NCBI GenBank assembly: GCA_964017235.1
Contig: OZ024931.1
Coordinates: 22,606,189-22,670,188, forward strand
Length of the DNA: 64,000 nucleotides
Direction: 5' to 3'
From: Sabellastarte sp. h YS-2021
Taxonomy: Eukaryota > Annelida > Polychaeta > Sabellida > Sabellidae
Below are positions 23,830-35,675 of this stretch, piece by piece; the stretch's first letter is position 1; each line of letters starts with the position of its first letter. The notes beneath the pieces were generated by a model. That model saw nothing but the letters and a program-made list of their open reading frames with translations, was not told the DNA's origin and made no database searches. The position numbers and the translations under genes are program-made.

Positions 23830-25369
23830 TGTTTTTCCATTTTGGGCAAAAATACGAAAATTCAAAATGGCCGCCATATGTGGGGGAGGGGAAAATTTTT
23901 GAAAACTGCAAAGAGTACATTGTTCAGATACCCTGTGGGTCGAAAATTTCTACGAAATCGCTCTATCTCACACGGTTAAGGAGATAGAAGCAAATTTGTG
24001 TTTTGCCATTTTTGGGAAAAATTCTTTTTTTTTTTGGTGGGGGAGAGGAAAATTTTTTGAAAATTGCTAAGAGTACATTTCTTAGATACCCTATGGGTCG
24101 AAAATTTCGACGAAATCGCTCTATCTCGCACGGTTAAGGAGATAGAAGCAATTTTGTGTTTTGCCATTTTTGGGAAAAATTCGAAAATTCAAAATGGCCG
24201 CCATTTTTTGGGGGGGAGGGGGGGAATTTTTGAAAATTGCCAAAAGTACATTGCTCAGATACCCTGTGGGTTGAAAATTCGACGAAATCGCTCTATCTCA
24301 CACGGTTTAGGAGATATGGGCAAATTTGTGCTTTGCCATTTTTGGCAAAATTCAAAAATTCAAAATGGCCGCCAGTTTTGGGGAGGGGAAATTTTTTTGA
24401 AAACTGCAAAGACTACATTGTTTGAATACCCTGTGGGTCGAAAATTTTGACGAAATCGCTCTATCTCGCACGGTTTAGGAGATATGAGCACATTTGCCTT
24501 TTTCAGTACTCAAAATAGCCAATTACTCATTTATTTAATTAATTACTCAATCATCTATGAAGCAATTCCCCCCAAAAGCAATCCCATACAAGCTATTAAC
24601 CCAATGAACCTCCATACCAAATTTCAGAAAGATAGGGCTTAATAGCATTCTTTAAAATTTCTGGAAACCAAAGAGACACTCAACAGTAGCAAAGAAGCTA
24701 TTACTCAGTTAGCTATAGAGATATCATCACCAAAAGCAATCCCATACAAGCTATTAACCTAATAAACCTGCATGCCAAATTTGGTAAATATAGGATAAGA
24801 ACTGTTGCCTAAAATGTCTGGAAACCAAGTGTGACACCGGATGGTGGATGGCGGAAAAAGCAAAAATAATATGTCCACCCCCCCCAGTGGGTGGACATAA
24901 TGACTGTTTCCTCTGTAAAGGGAATTCCCTCCCCACAAAGGAAAAGCCAAAGGGAAATTGAAAGGAAGAAAACAAAATGCCATAATAAAGGGGGCCTGTG
25001 ATCTGTCTTAACACTGGTTTCACTGCCCGTGCCTCAAGGTGCACATTCCTCATCTTTGAAACCACTATATTTGTCCTACTTGTGAAAAAATAATAAACAA
25101 GAGGATCGCTTGCAAAAACAAGCAATCAGTGCCCGTGAACGGGCTCTGTGTCAGCTGACTGTGTGTTTTGAGTTTCAGAGTAGAAGTGACAGAAGAAAAA
25201 AACACAAAAGTTGTGCCCTGGAAATGGTGTTTGGAAGAAAAGTAAGAAGGTTACTGTTAAGGTGTAAAAAGTAAGTTAAAAACATATTTAATGAAAATAT
25301 TGCAAATGCAATAGTTTTAATTTTACTATGTTATAGCTGACCCCAAAATATGTGAATAACACACTGAAA

Positions 25370-25854
25370 CTAGACCTATAGCATCGGAGAACTGATGCAA
25401 ATTGCATCCACCAGAAAACTCACAAAAGCCATTAAAACATGCTTAACCTTGGAGCTTTGACCTTGAAAGAGGGGTCCAAGGTCAAATCTGACCACACCAA
25501 AAGAATCCAGGCCAATGATTTCCTATATGTTGGTTTACCATCCCAAACCTGTAGGACAATAATAAGCGAGTTATAAGCACTTTTAAGTTTGGCTATCCTC
25601 GTTTGACCTTGTAGGAGGGGTCCAAGGTCAAATCCGACCACACCAAAAGATTCCCGGCCCATGATTCCTATATGTTGGTTTACCATCCCAAACCTCTAGG
25701 ACCGATAATAAGCGACCTATAAGCACTTTTCATGACTGATAAAGAAACGCCTGTGGCGGCCATGTTTTTTTTTTTTTTTTTTTCAAAATGAGGACCCAAA
25801 TATTTCCAGTCAAGATTTTATAATGAGGAACATATCCTGCTGTCCGGTGGATAC
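25370..25854 (-). mobile_element. H2: internally deleted H-family element inside E2
   Basis: The head CTAGACCTATAGCATCGG with its hairpin, two to three 147-bp units, and the right-end half palindrome TCCGGTGGATAC are all present. The surrounding sequence is 155-bp E minisatellite on both sides. Confidence 0.7.
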
Positions 25855-26880
25855 AACTAAATACTCTAAATGCAATACTTTTGAAGTTATAAGTGATTTA
25901 CTCAACAGTGATAATCTAAAAGTAGCTATTACTCAGCTATGCCATGAGCTACAGGTCTAAAATTTTACTATGTTATAGCTGACCCAAAAGTAGCTGAATA
26001 ACATATACAAACAAATTACTGTAAATGCAATAGTTTTCAAGTTATTAGTGATTTACTCAACAGTGATAACCTGAAAGTAGCTATTACTCAGCTATGCCAT
26101 GAGCTACAGGTCTGAAATTTTACTATCATCATGTTATAGCTGACCCAAAAGTAGCTGAATAACATATTTACACAAAATTCTCTAAATGCAATAGTTTTCA
26201 AGTTACAAGTGATTTTACTCATGATGTAAGTTACTGAAAAGTCCAAAAGTAGCTATTACTCGCTTAGCTATTGAGATAGACACCCAAGTTACTCACCATG
26301 TTGTAGCTATGGAAAAAGTAGCTGAATAACATATTTAAAGAAAATGCTCTAAATGCAATACTTTTCAAGTTATAGATGATTTAGTGTTGAGTAAGAACCT
26401 CAAAGTAGCTATTACTCAGCTAAGCAATGAGCCATTGGTCTGGATTTTTACTATGGTATAGCTTACCCCAAAATAGGTGAATAACATATGAAACTAAATT
26501 CTCTAAATACAATACTTTTCAAATTATAAGTGATTTACTCAACAGTGATAACATAAAAGTAGCTATTACTCAACTATGCCATGACCTACAGGTCTGAAAT
26601 TTTACTATGTTATAGCTGACCCAAAAGTAGCTGAATAACATATTTACACAAAATTCTCTAAATGCAATAGTTTTCAAGTTACAAGTGATCTTACTCATGA
26701 TGGAAGTTACTGAAAAGTCCAAAAGTAGCTATTACTCACTTAGCTATTGAGATAGACACCCAAGTTACTCACCATGTTGTAGCTATGGAAAAAGTAGCTG
26801 AATAACATATTTTAATAAAATGGTCTAAATGCAATACTTTTCAAGTTATAATTGATTTAGTGCATGATTTCATGAATTTT
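25855..26880. repeat. E-family minisatellite, about 6-7 units of 155 bp
   Basis: Units share AAAGTAGCTATTACTCAGCT, TTTTACTATGTTATAGCTGA and AGTAGCTGAATAACATAT. Variant units with GATGGAAGTTACTGAAAAG alternate with the standard form, giving a loose higher-order pattern. Confidence 0.9.
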
Positions 26881-27384
26881 ATTGCATTGAAAATTATTTT
26901 AAAAATTAATAAAAAAAAAATAAAGACAGATCCAGGTCTTATATTCACACAAGGTACTCTACTAGTGGCCTATTACATCTATGCAAGATATGAGAAAAAT
27001 CCCCGCAATAGTGAATGAGAAAATTGTGATCAAGTGTTGAAATTTTCAAACTGGGTGGGGGTACCTCACTTGTAATGGCTCTGGCAAACAGACGAACAGA
27101 CAGATCTGCATGAATTTTACGATTTATCATCCTCGATAGTTAAGGTATCTTTTAAAAAAAACAGCATGTCTCTGGGTCTTGTAGTTTTGGAGAAGAAGTT
27201 TGTCACGCGGACGCGTACGCGTACACAGACGCGGACGCCGCAGAGTGATGCCATAATGTCAGCTGACTGACAAGTCAGCTGACATAAAAGATAATCCCTA
27301 AAAGGACATAACGGTGAGTGCTAAAGTATTAAGAAAATGCTCTACTTCTAGCCTTATCCTGTTGTGGCAAGCAAAGTCTGCATA

Positions 27385-28575
27385 ATCTGCTCTATCTAGC
27401 ACAGTTTTCGAGATATAAGCATTTTTGTGTTTTGCATTTTTTTGTGAAAAATTTGAAAATTCAATATGGCCGCAATTTTTTGAAAATTGGAATTGCTACT
27501 CTGCAGATACCCTGTGGGTCAAAATTTTCATCGAAATTACTCTATCTAGCACGATTTTCGAGATATAAGCATTTTTGTGTTTTGCATTTTTTGCGAAAAA
27601 TTCGAAAATTCAAAATGGCCGCCATTTTTGGCGAGACAAATTTTTTTTTTTTGAAAATTGGGATGGCTACTCTTCAGGAAAACCCTATGGGTCAAAAATT
27701 TCGTTGAAATTGCTCTATCCAGCACAGTTTTCGAGATATAAGCATTTTTGTGTTTTGCAATTTTTGCGAAAAATTCAAAATGGCTGCCATTTTTGGCAAG
27801 ATAAAATTTTTTTGAAAATTGGGATGGCTACTCTGCAGAGATACCCTGCAGATTAAAAATTTTGTCGAAATCGATCTATCTAGCATGGTTTACGAGATAT
27901 AAGCATTTTTGTGTTTTGCAATTCTTGCGAAAAATTTGAAAATTCAAAAATGGCGAGACATAAATAGTTTGAAAACTGGGATGGCTACTCTGCAGAGATA
28001 CCCTGTCATTCAAAAAATTCGTAGAAATTGCTCTATCTAGCACGGTTTTCTAGATATGAGCAATCTTGTGTTTTGCAATTTTTGCGAAAAATTCGAAAAC
28101 TCAAAATGGCTGCCATTTTGGTCGAGAAAAAAAAAATAGGGATGGCTACTCTGCAGTGATATCCTGTGGGTCAAAAATTTCGTTGAAATCACTCTATCTA
28201 GCACAGTTTTCGAGATATAAGCATTTTTGTGTCTTGCAATTTTTCCGAAAAATTCGAAAATTCAAAATGGCCGCCAGTTTTGTTGAGACAAAAATTGTTT
28301 GAAAATTGGGATTGCTACTCTGCAGAGATACCCTGCGGGTCAAAATTTTGTCAAAATTACTCTATCTAGCACGGTTTTCGATATATAAGCATTTTTGTGT
28401 TTTGCAATTTTTCCGAAAAATTCGAAAATTCAAAATGGCCGCCAGTTTTGTCGAGACTTTTTTTTTTTTTTTAAATTGGGATGGCTACTCTGCAGGGAAA
28501 CCCTATGGGTCAAAAATTTCGTCAAAATCGCTCTATCTCGCACGGTTTTCAAGATATAAGCTTTTTTGTGTTTTC
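27385..28575. repeat. Minisatellite of F2, about 7 units of 169 bp
   Basis: Same monomer as F1 (GAGATATAAGCATTTTTGTG, AAAATGGCCGCC) but more diverged from unit to unit, with internal deletions and runs of T or A. Confidence 0.9.
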
Positions 28576-28710
28576 CTTATTTGGAAAATTCGTAATGATT
28601 AATTAATCATTAATTACTCAGCCATTTCTTAATCAACCAATGCCAAAATCTAATGATTTCCAGATCTTAATAGAATGAATGTATTTGCCAAATTTCAGGT
28701 GAAATATCTC

Positions 28711-29489
28711 TGGTGGCCATGCCTTCTTATCAAAACTTTTTTTTCTGCAGTTGTTTGTGGCCATATACATTGCTGTAGCCCAGGCACGATTTTAAACGGT
28801 CAAAATGACAACATCAAGGTCAAACCTCAAACTCTTCGGAAACAAAATGCTAAAACAAAAACATAACACCCAAATAAACATTCACAAAAGATGAGCAGCT
28901 ATTTCCAAATACGATATGATGTTTTGATCTGATGACTTGTGAGAGTTTTTTTGTCGACGTAGTGCACAAAAATCCACAGATGTCAGCCAATCTATATTTT
29001 ATATACTTGTAAAGAACTGTCACAGGCAAATTGTGCAGAAGGTCATTAAGAAACATCTTTTGTATAACTCTGTACTTGTGTTACTTTTCAATCTTCTCTA
29101 TGCCAAGGCTAAACTTATGATTACAAGGGGCTTTGCGGTATGGAGGTTTCGTTTTAAAACTCAGTGGAGGAGTCATGGTAAACTTGAATAATATCTAAGT
29201 TTAGAGTGGCACAAAATCTTTATTTAGGAATGGATTTTGATAATTGATTGAGGTACCATTGTTCTCAGTTTTTAATCATGGATCTAATGGTATGGAATAA
29301 TATCGGATTATGCTGAGATAGGGTATTATATTTTTTTGAGCAACTATACTGCATCTAATTAATTCCACATGAATACATGTATACCGATTGAAATTCTTTT
29401 GACCAGCTAGGATTAGGCTCTCTCTGTGATGCACTATAAAGGCTTATTCCTAATAATTGACTTCAAAGAAGTTAGGGTTTTTGTGTTTA
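28711..29489. other. No gene or repeat recognised
   Basis: AT-rich sequence without exon signals that I can support. Confidence 0.4.
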
Positions 29490-31030
29490 TAGAATAGAAA
29501 CATTTATATAGCGCAAAATTGATGCAACATCCTCTAATGCACTTGAGACAGAAAAGGCAAAGTTTAAGGACATGCCGGATCAAAATCCATAGTTTTTAAC
29601 CGGCCCTGAAACCCTATTATTGCATTCTGTGATCAGACAGATTGTGGGAGTCTGTTCCATTCAGTGGAAGAAACAATGCAAAACCCCGCCCACCAACAGC
29701 CCTCCTGGGACAAACTGAAAAAAGAGAAAGCCGACTTCCACAAGTAAAGCTACTGGTTTTTATTAAGGATCAAGAGTATGTGGGTTGGGAGAATTGGATA
29801 ACCTTGAAGTAATAAGATTATATTTGAACAAGATACGGTATGAAATGAGGAGATAATGTGGTTTTTGCAGATAAAAAGTAACATGGCTTGTTTATCAAGT
29901 CTGAAAACAATTCTACAAAGGGCATTTTGAATCTTTTGGAGTTTAGCCACATAATATTTATTCAAACTATAGAATAGGGAATTGTAGTAGTCGATCCGAC
30001 CACTGATCATTGCATTTGCCAGCAGGGTTGCAGTCTCCACACTGAGGAATTTACAGATGCGTATATGACTGGCAAAGGTGTTTCCAGAATCAAAAGTAAA
30101 ACCTAAATTCTTAACTTCATTGGTAGGGGAGATAGAATTTCCAAGAAACTGGGTGGGAAATTTTTGCATAAGGACTCCCGGGCCCTTCGGTCGCCAATGA
30201 TGGTGAATTCTGTTTTCTCTGGATTAAGTTTCAGTCTGACATCCATCCATCCATTTTTGAATACAAGCAAGACACTCTGTGAGCTCAGCAATACTGGAAT
30301 CAAAGTTCCTGGAGTCAAGTGCCAAGTATATTTGGGTGTCATCGACATAAAGATGATGGGTAACATTGAAACTGGAAATTATATGGCTGGGGGGTAGTAT
30401 AAAGAGTAAAAAGCAGGGTACCCAGGACAGGACCTTGGGGGCCCATAAGGCAGTTAAGAAGCCATCTGAGAAGCTATTACCCAATTTAACCTTCTGTCTG
30501 CATTTTGAGAGATAACATTTGATCCATATCAGCACAGTGGCATCCACGCCGAACCAATCCCTGAGGCAGTTAAAAAGAATGTTCCAGTCAATGGTATCAA
30601 ATGCTGCTGAGAGGTCCAACAATGTGACTGCATCAGCCTTACCAAGTCCATTGAAGCAGTTATGTCGTTTTGAATTTTAAGGAGTGCTGTTTCTATAGAA
30701 TGCAATCTCTTGTAGGCTGATTGGTTGACACTGGAAAGCCCCTCTTTATTAATGTAACTATTTAACTGACTGTAGTGCAGTTCTGATTTTCATAATTTTG
30801 TCACTGAAAAAAATGCCAGAAGGAACTGGCTAGATCAGTAGGACTGACATGATCGGGTAAAATAATGATTGAGGATTTATGCAGAATTTTTGGAAGGTGG
30901 CCCACAGAGCCATGGGATTACCAAAAATTTCAGCAATAACTGTGGAATAGTACCTGTATCTAGACACTTCAAGTAACAACTGCACGATATATACTGCGGT
31001 TAATTGCAGAATTGCCCAAAATCCCCAGAT
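29490..31030 (-). pseudogene. CR1/L2-like LINE fragment (reverse transcriptase, 3' half)
   Basis: Minus-strand segments in order match a non-LTR retrotransposon. A linker (AEIFGNPMALWATFQKF) precedes RT blocks LDLSAAFDTIDWN, HHLYVDDTQIYLAL (the DD catalytic box), RLKLNPEKTEFTIIG and ISPTNEVKNLGFTFDS. The 3' end near 29510 reads TTTGCGCTATATAAATGTTT on the minus strand, a common CR1/L2-type tail. The blocks lie in different frames with internal stops, so it is decayed. The endonuclease domain is missing, i.e. the copy is 5'-truncated. Confidence 0.82.
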
Positions 31031-31600
31031 CAAAAATCCCTAGATCAAAAAAATCCCTTAAAGTAAGAGTAAAAGATAAGGTACACTTTATTTGGAGTTA
31101 CTGAACTTTACATACATTCAGGTAGGGTATTATGTTGCCCTGAATATTAAGCTTTTAACCTGATTTTAAAAACACATCTTTTTAAAAATTGCTGTTAACA
31201 TTTCCTTTGATAGAATTAGTTCCTGAGTAGGTTTAAAGGCTCCTTTAAGATGCATCTTATCAACCGTCAAAGACTTTAAAGGTGATTGAATGGGTTCCAC
31301 AGCATACATTAAAGTGCTTAAATGTTGACTTAGTCTTTGAACATCCTTTCCTGAGCAGTTACCAAAGAAAGAATCAGCCTATCTGTAGACAATGGGACAA
31401 ACAAAAGCCACTTCCCCTGATAGCAATTAACAGTTAGGGCCACACTTCATACAGGTAGATTAAAGGACACGGTTATAAAATAGTTCTTTAATAAATCAAT
31501 CCAAATAGGGCTAAAAATCTAACCTGATTAATTGAAACCCACATGCATTCCCTGGAACAGCTAGATTAAAGACTACAGTTAAAATTTAATCAATGAATAA
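31031..31600. other. AT-rich spacer; left flank of H1
   Basis: No coding sequence is seen. The last 40 bp (GATTAAAGACTACAGTT … TTTAATCAATGAATAA) is repeated at about 34403-34446, where it is not interrupted. That gives an empty-site comparison for H1. Confidence 0.5.
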
Positions 31601-34297
31601 CTAGACCTAGCGCATCGGAGAACCGATGCAAATTGTATCCACCGTAAAGACAATGCACCAAAACCTCTAGGACCAATAATAAGCGAGTTATAAGCACTTT
31701 TAAGTTTGGCTGTCCTCATTTGACCTTCAAGGAGGGGCCCAAGGTCAAATCCGACCACACCAGAAGATTCCCAGAACATGATTTCCTATATGTTGGTTTA
31801 CTATCCCAAACATCTAGGACCAATAATAAGCGACTTATAAGCACTTTTTAGTTTGGCTGTCCTCACACTTGACCTTGAAGGAGGGGCCCAAGGTCAAATC
31901 CGACCATGACAGAAGATTCCCCACCCATGATTTCCTGTATGTTGGTTTACCATCCCAAACCACTAGGATCAATAATAAGCGAGTTATAAGCACTTTTAAG
32001 TTTGGCTGTCCTCATTTGACCTTGAAGGAGGGGCCCAAGGTCAAATCCGACCACACCAGAAGATTCCCAGCCCATGATTTTCTATATGCTGGTTTACCAT
32101 CCCAAACATCTAGGACCAATAATAAGCGAATTATAAGCACTTTTAAGTTTGGCTGTCCTCGTTTGACCTTGAAGAAGGGGCCCAAGATCAAATCCGACCA
32201 TGACAGAACATTCCCCGCCCATGATTTCCTATATGTTGGTTTACCATCCCAAACCTCTAGGACCAATAATAAGCGAGTTATAAGCACTTTTAAGTTTGGT
32301 TGTCCTCGTTGGACCTTGAATGAGGGGCCCAAGGTCAAATCCGACCACACCAGAAGAATCCCAGCCCATGATTTCCTATAGGTTGGTTTACCATCCCAAA
32401 CCTCTAGGACCAATAATAAGCGAGTTATAGGCACTTTAACCTATGGCTATCCTCATTTGACCTTGAAGGAGGGGCCCAAGTTCAAATCCGACCACGCCAG
32501 AAGATTCCCAGCCCATGATTTCCTATAGGTTGGTTTACCATCCCAAACCTCTAGGACCAATAATAAGCAAGTTATAGGCACTTTAACCTTTGGCTATCCT
32601 CGTTTGACCTTCAAGGAGGGGCCCAAGGTCAAATCCGACCACACCAGAAGATTCCCAGTGCATGATTTCCTATATGTTGGTTTACCATCCCAAACATCTA
32701 GGACCAATAATAAACGAGTTATAAGCACTTTTAAGTTTGGCTGTCCTCATTTGACCTTGAAGGAGGATCCCAAGGTCAAATCCGACCACATCAGAAGATT
32801 CCCAGCCCATGATTTCCTATATGTTGGTTTACCATCCCAAACCTCTAGGACCAATAATAAGCGAGTTATAAGCACTTTTAAGTTTGGCTGTCCTCATTTG
32901 ACCTTGAAGGAGGGGCCCAAGGTCAAATCCGACCACACAGAAAGATTCCCAGCCCATGATTTCCTATAGGTTGGTTTACCATCCCAAACCTCTAGGACCA
33001 ATAATAAGCGAGTTATAGGCACTTTTACCTTTGGCTATCCTCGTTTGACCCTGAAGGAGGGGCCCAAGGTCAAATCCGACCACACCAGAAGATTCCCAGC
33101 CCATGATTTCCTATATGCTGGTTTACCATCCCAAACCTCTAGGACCAATAATAAGCGAGTTATAAGCACTTTTAAGTTTGGCTGTCCTCATTTGACCTTG
33201 AAGGAGGGGCCCAAGGTCAAATCCGACCACGCCAGAAGATTCCCAGCCCATGATTTCCTGTAGGTTGGTTTACCATCCCAAACCTCTAGGACCAATAATA
33301 AGCGAGTTATAGGCACTTTTACCTTTGGCTATCCTCGTTTGACCTTGAAGGAGGGGCCCAAGGTCAAATCCGACCACACCAGAAGATTCCCAGCCCATGA
33401 TTTCCTATATGCTGGTTTACCATCCCAAACCTCTAGGACCAATAATAAGCGAGTTATAAGCACTTTTAAGTTTGGCTGTCCTCATTTTACCTTGATTGAG
33501 GGGCCCAAGGTCAAATCCGACCTCACCAGAAGATTCCCAGCCCATGATTTCCTATATGTTGGTTTACCATCCCAAACCTCTAGGACCAATAATAGAGAGT
33601 TATAGGCACTTTTACCTTTGGCTATCTTCGTTTGACCTTGAAGGAGGGGCCCAAGGTCAAATCCAACCACACCACAAGATTCCCAGCCAATGATTTCCTA
33701 TATGCTGGTTTACCATCCCAAACCTCTAGGACCAACAATAAGCGAGTTATAAGCACTTTTAAGTTTGGCTATCCTCGTTTGACCTTGAAGGAGGGGTCTA
33801 AGGTCAAATCTGACCACATCAGAAGATTCGCAGCACATGATTTCCTATAGGTTGGCTTCACATTGCAAACCTCTAGGACCAATAATAAGGAAGATATAGG
33901 CACTTTTAAAGTCCGCTATGTGGGTTACTTCGGCACTCCGTGGATGACCTTGAATTAGGAGCTTCAAGGTCAAATGTGTGCAAGGTTGTAGAGGACATGT
34001 ATATGTGTCATACATATCACCTATGAAGAGATTCAACCTTCTACCTATGAGGAACAGCCAGTAGAAAAATGTAGATTATTTTCAAAGAAATGCCCGTGGC
34101 GGCCATCTTGTTTTTCAGAATGAGGCTATTTTCCTTCCCAGAGAAGCTTACCCCCCAATGAAGATATCCTGCAAATTTGGTGAACCTAGCTGCTGTTGTT
34201 TTCCTCTTAGAGCGTTAACGCCGAAAATCTCTGTACGTGCGGCGGCGGCGTAGCGGACGCTAAACCAAAGTATCCACCGGATGCTTCCGGTGGATAC
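31601..34297 (-). mobile_element. H1: Helitron/Helentron-like element with 147-bp minisatellite core, both ends intact
   Basis: The left end reads CTAGACCTAGC, then a perfect hairpin GCATCGG-AGAA-CCGATGC, then GTATCCACCG. On the minus strand this is motif, hairpin, about 11 nt, CTAG, then T, the textbook Helitron 3' terminus. The right end at 34270-34297 is a perfect palindrome with 12-bp arms, GTATCCACCGGA and TCCGGTGGATAC. It repeats in inverse the motif next to the left hairpin. The inside is a long 147-bp array plus a unique right segment (33900-34270) containing GGCGGCCATCTTG. No coding region is credible. The flanks read GAATAA on the left and AATAACAAGG on the right, against GAATAACAAAAAGG in a nearby unfilled copy. 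Target duplication of AATAA or a plain AA/TT insertion both fit. Confidence 0.75.
31650..33900. repeat. Minisatellite array of H1, about 15 units of 147 bp
   Basis: Units share GACCTTGAAGGAGGGGCCCA, CCCAGCCCATGATTTCCTAT and AGGACCAATAATAAGCGAGT. The period is 147 bp (33045 to 33339 is two units). Two alternating variants, one with AAGCACTTTTAAGTTTGGCT and one with AGGCACTTTTACCTTTGGCT, point to dimeric expansion. As 147 is a multiple of three, long open frames run through on both strands. Confidence 0.95.
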
Positions 34298-34300
34298 AAT

Positions 34301-35157
34301 AACAAGGAAAAGGGAGGGCCACACAATTGGTTTGAAGAGGACAGGAATTGGAAGCCACATCATAGACAAAGAAAAACAAAGACAACAATGCATTTGTTAA
34401 TGTAAAGACTACAGTTGAAACTGGTTTCTTTAATCAATGAATAACAAAAAGGAAAAAGAAGGGCCAAAATTATTTTGAAGATGACAGTAATTGGAAGCCA
34501 CACCATACACAAAAACAAGGACAATATAACAATACATTTGTCAATGGTATTGTATTGGGGATTTTTGATCTGGGGATTTTCTATGGGACTGCAGATTTCC
34601 AGGGATTTTCAATCCAGGGATTTTCAATCTGGGGATTTTCATATACAATCCTGTTGAGACAGGGGTGAATGCCAGTCTCAAATTGTATGGTGGAAGCAGA
34701 AGGGAAAGTGGGATGGAAATTTGAGCAGATTAAGAACAAAGAAAGTCTGGTGCAAAATTAGTATTTCAAAGAAGTAATTTGTTAAAAAAAATTGATGTGG
34801 AATGAAAGAAGTATATTATAATGTATCTACTGTAATTTGCTTGAAGTACTGCAATATCAAAATTTGATGTAATCCACGGGGAAATGTCTGTTCAGCAATT
34901 ATACCCATAAGCATCTATTGTGACAATTAAAGCTACTTTTCAAATGTAATGTGAACAATTATTGTAGTTTCTTAAGAGAATGTATGATAAGTGACAATAA
35001 AAACAGATACAGACCAGTTTACTGTGTAGAAATGTAAATTTTTGTTACCAATCCATCTACATGTCTGCAAAATTATCAATTAGTTTATGGACATCAGACA
35101 TTAAAAAATTACATATTTTTAAAATATGATACACACAAAATATGTAACCTAAGTCCA
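34301..35157. other. Spacer with a duplicated ~100-bp unit and short GGGGATTTTC repeats
   Basis: A unit containing GAAGCCACACCATA and CAATGAATAACAA occurs twice (about 34300-34400 and 34430-34530). At 34555-34650 the word GGGGATTTTCAATCT recurs four to five times in tandem. No gene is seen. Confidence 0.55.
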
Positions 35158-35165
35158 GTCACAGT

Positions 35166-35552
35166 TAAGGCTGCGACGAGTGGTTAAAATCAATCCTGGT
35201 AACCGAGCTACCTAAATTCGTCTTCCAATCCGGTATTCGCGTAGTTTAGTATGCACGTTTTTTCCTCTCCTTAAACACAATGGTCGTTTCTGGAAACGAT
35301 GTCTTTGCATTGAAATAGTTGTGAAAGGTACTTAAAACTTATTATATTGTTATAAAATGGAGAATATTATGTGAAACTCCCCAATATACAAAGAATTCTG
35401 ATGTTTTGCTGTGTCGTCATGTTTTCTCTTTCCAAAAAACGTAACCTAGTGGGCAACAACATAATATATTATAGTAGTTAACGACTATCGGGTGGACCAG
35501 ATACCACTCGAGATCTCCCTAAATCGACCCCGACCACCCGGTCACAGCCTTA
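35166..35552. mobile_element. hAT-like MITE (387 bp)
   Basis: The left end TAAGGCTGCGAC…GTGG and the right end (inverse) TAAGGCTGTGACCGGGTGG form imperfect terminal inverted repeats starting TAAGG, which fits the hAT YARNG rule. The flanks carry an 8-bp duplication with one mismatch: GTCACAGT at 35158-35165 and GTCACAAT at 35553-35560. No transposase is encoded. Confidence 0.65.
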
Positions 35553-35675
35553 GTCACAATACCTGTGCGACCACATAAATAGAAAAGTAAATTAAATAAA
35601 ACATCCTATAATCTGTGAAATTCACATGAAAAATCTCCCGCTTTTTTTCCGCGAATCTTCCAAATTATCAGCAAA

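Larger units (their letters stand above)
16258..24899 (-). mobile_element. P2: P-family element split by the DIRS-like insertion
   Basis: The left part (16258-16597) matches P1 from ACAAGACCCTGTTTCATTTG onward, then two 170-bp monomers. The right part (23830-24899) holds about four more monomers, the conserved P tail (AATTACTCATTTATTTAATT onward) and a terminal palindrome, TATGTCCACCC with GGGTGGACATA, at about 24869-24898. The first 150 bp of the P head is missing. Several monomers on the right have long homopolymer runs (T then G) in place of the usual sequence. Confidence 0.65.
25119..27285 (-). mobile_element. E2: E-family Helentron-like element nested in F2, carrying H2
   Basis: The left end is CAAGCAATCA followed by a hairpin with arms GCCCG and CGGGC, and GTCAGCTGAC. 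The core is a 155-bp minisatellite. Then comes a conserved 360-bp tail (GACAGATCCAGGTCT, then GC-rich ACGCGGACGCGTACGCG). The right end is a doubled GTCAGCTGAC palindrome at 27258-27283. GTCAGCTGAC occurs at both ends, as the asymmetric terminal inverted repeat. It sits in an A-run of F2 with no target duplication. No protein is encoded. Confidence 0.68.
25098..28710 (-). mobile_element. F2: F-family element, interrupted by E2
   Basis: The head CAAGAGGATCGCTTGCAAAA matches F1. It is interrupted after its A-run by E2 and resumes at 27286 with AAAAGATAATCCC. F1 has the uninterrupted form GCAAAAAAAAAAGATAATG. Then come GGTGAGTGCTAAAGTATTAA, seven 169-bp units (27385-28575) and the conserved F right part. 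Similarity to F1 stops near 28700 and no terminal palindrome is seen, so the far end is truncated. Confidence 0.65.

Noticed and set aside
31869-33850. Long open reading frames (up to 170 codons) on both strands
   Set aside because: They are by-products of a stop-free 147-bp (49-codon) tandem unit; both strands and several arrays behave alike.
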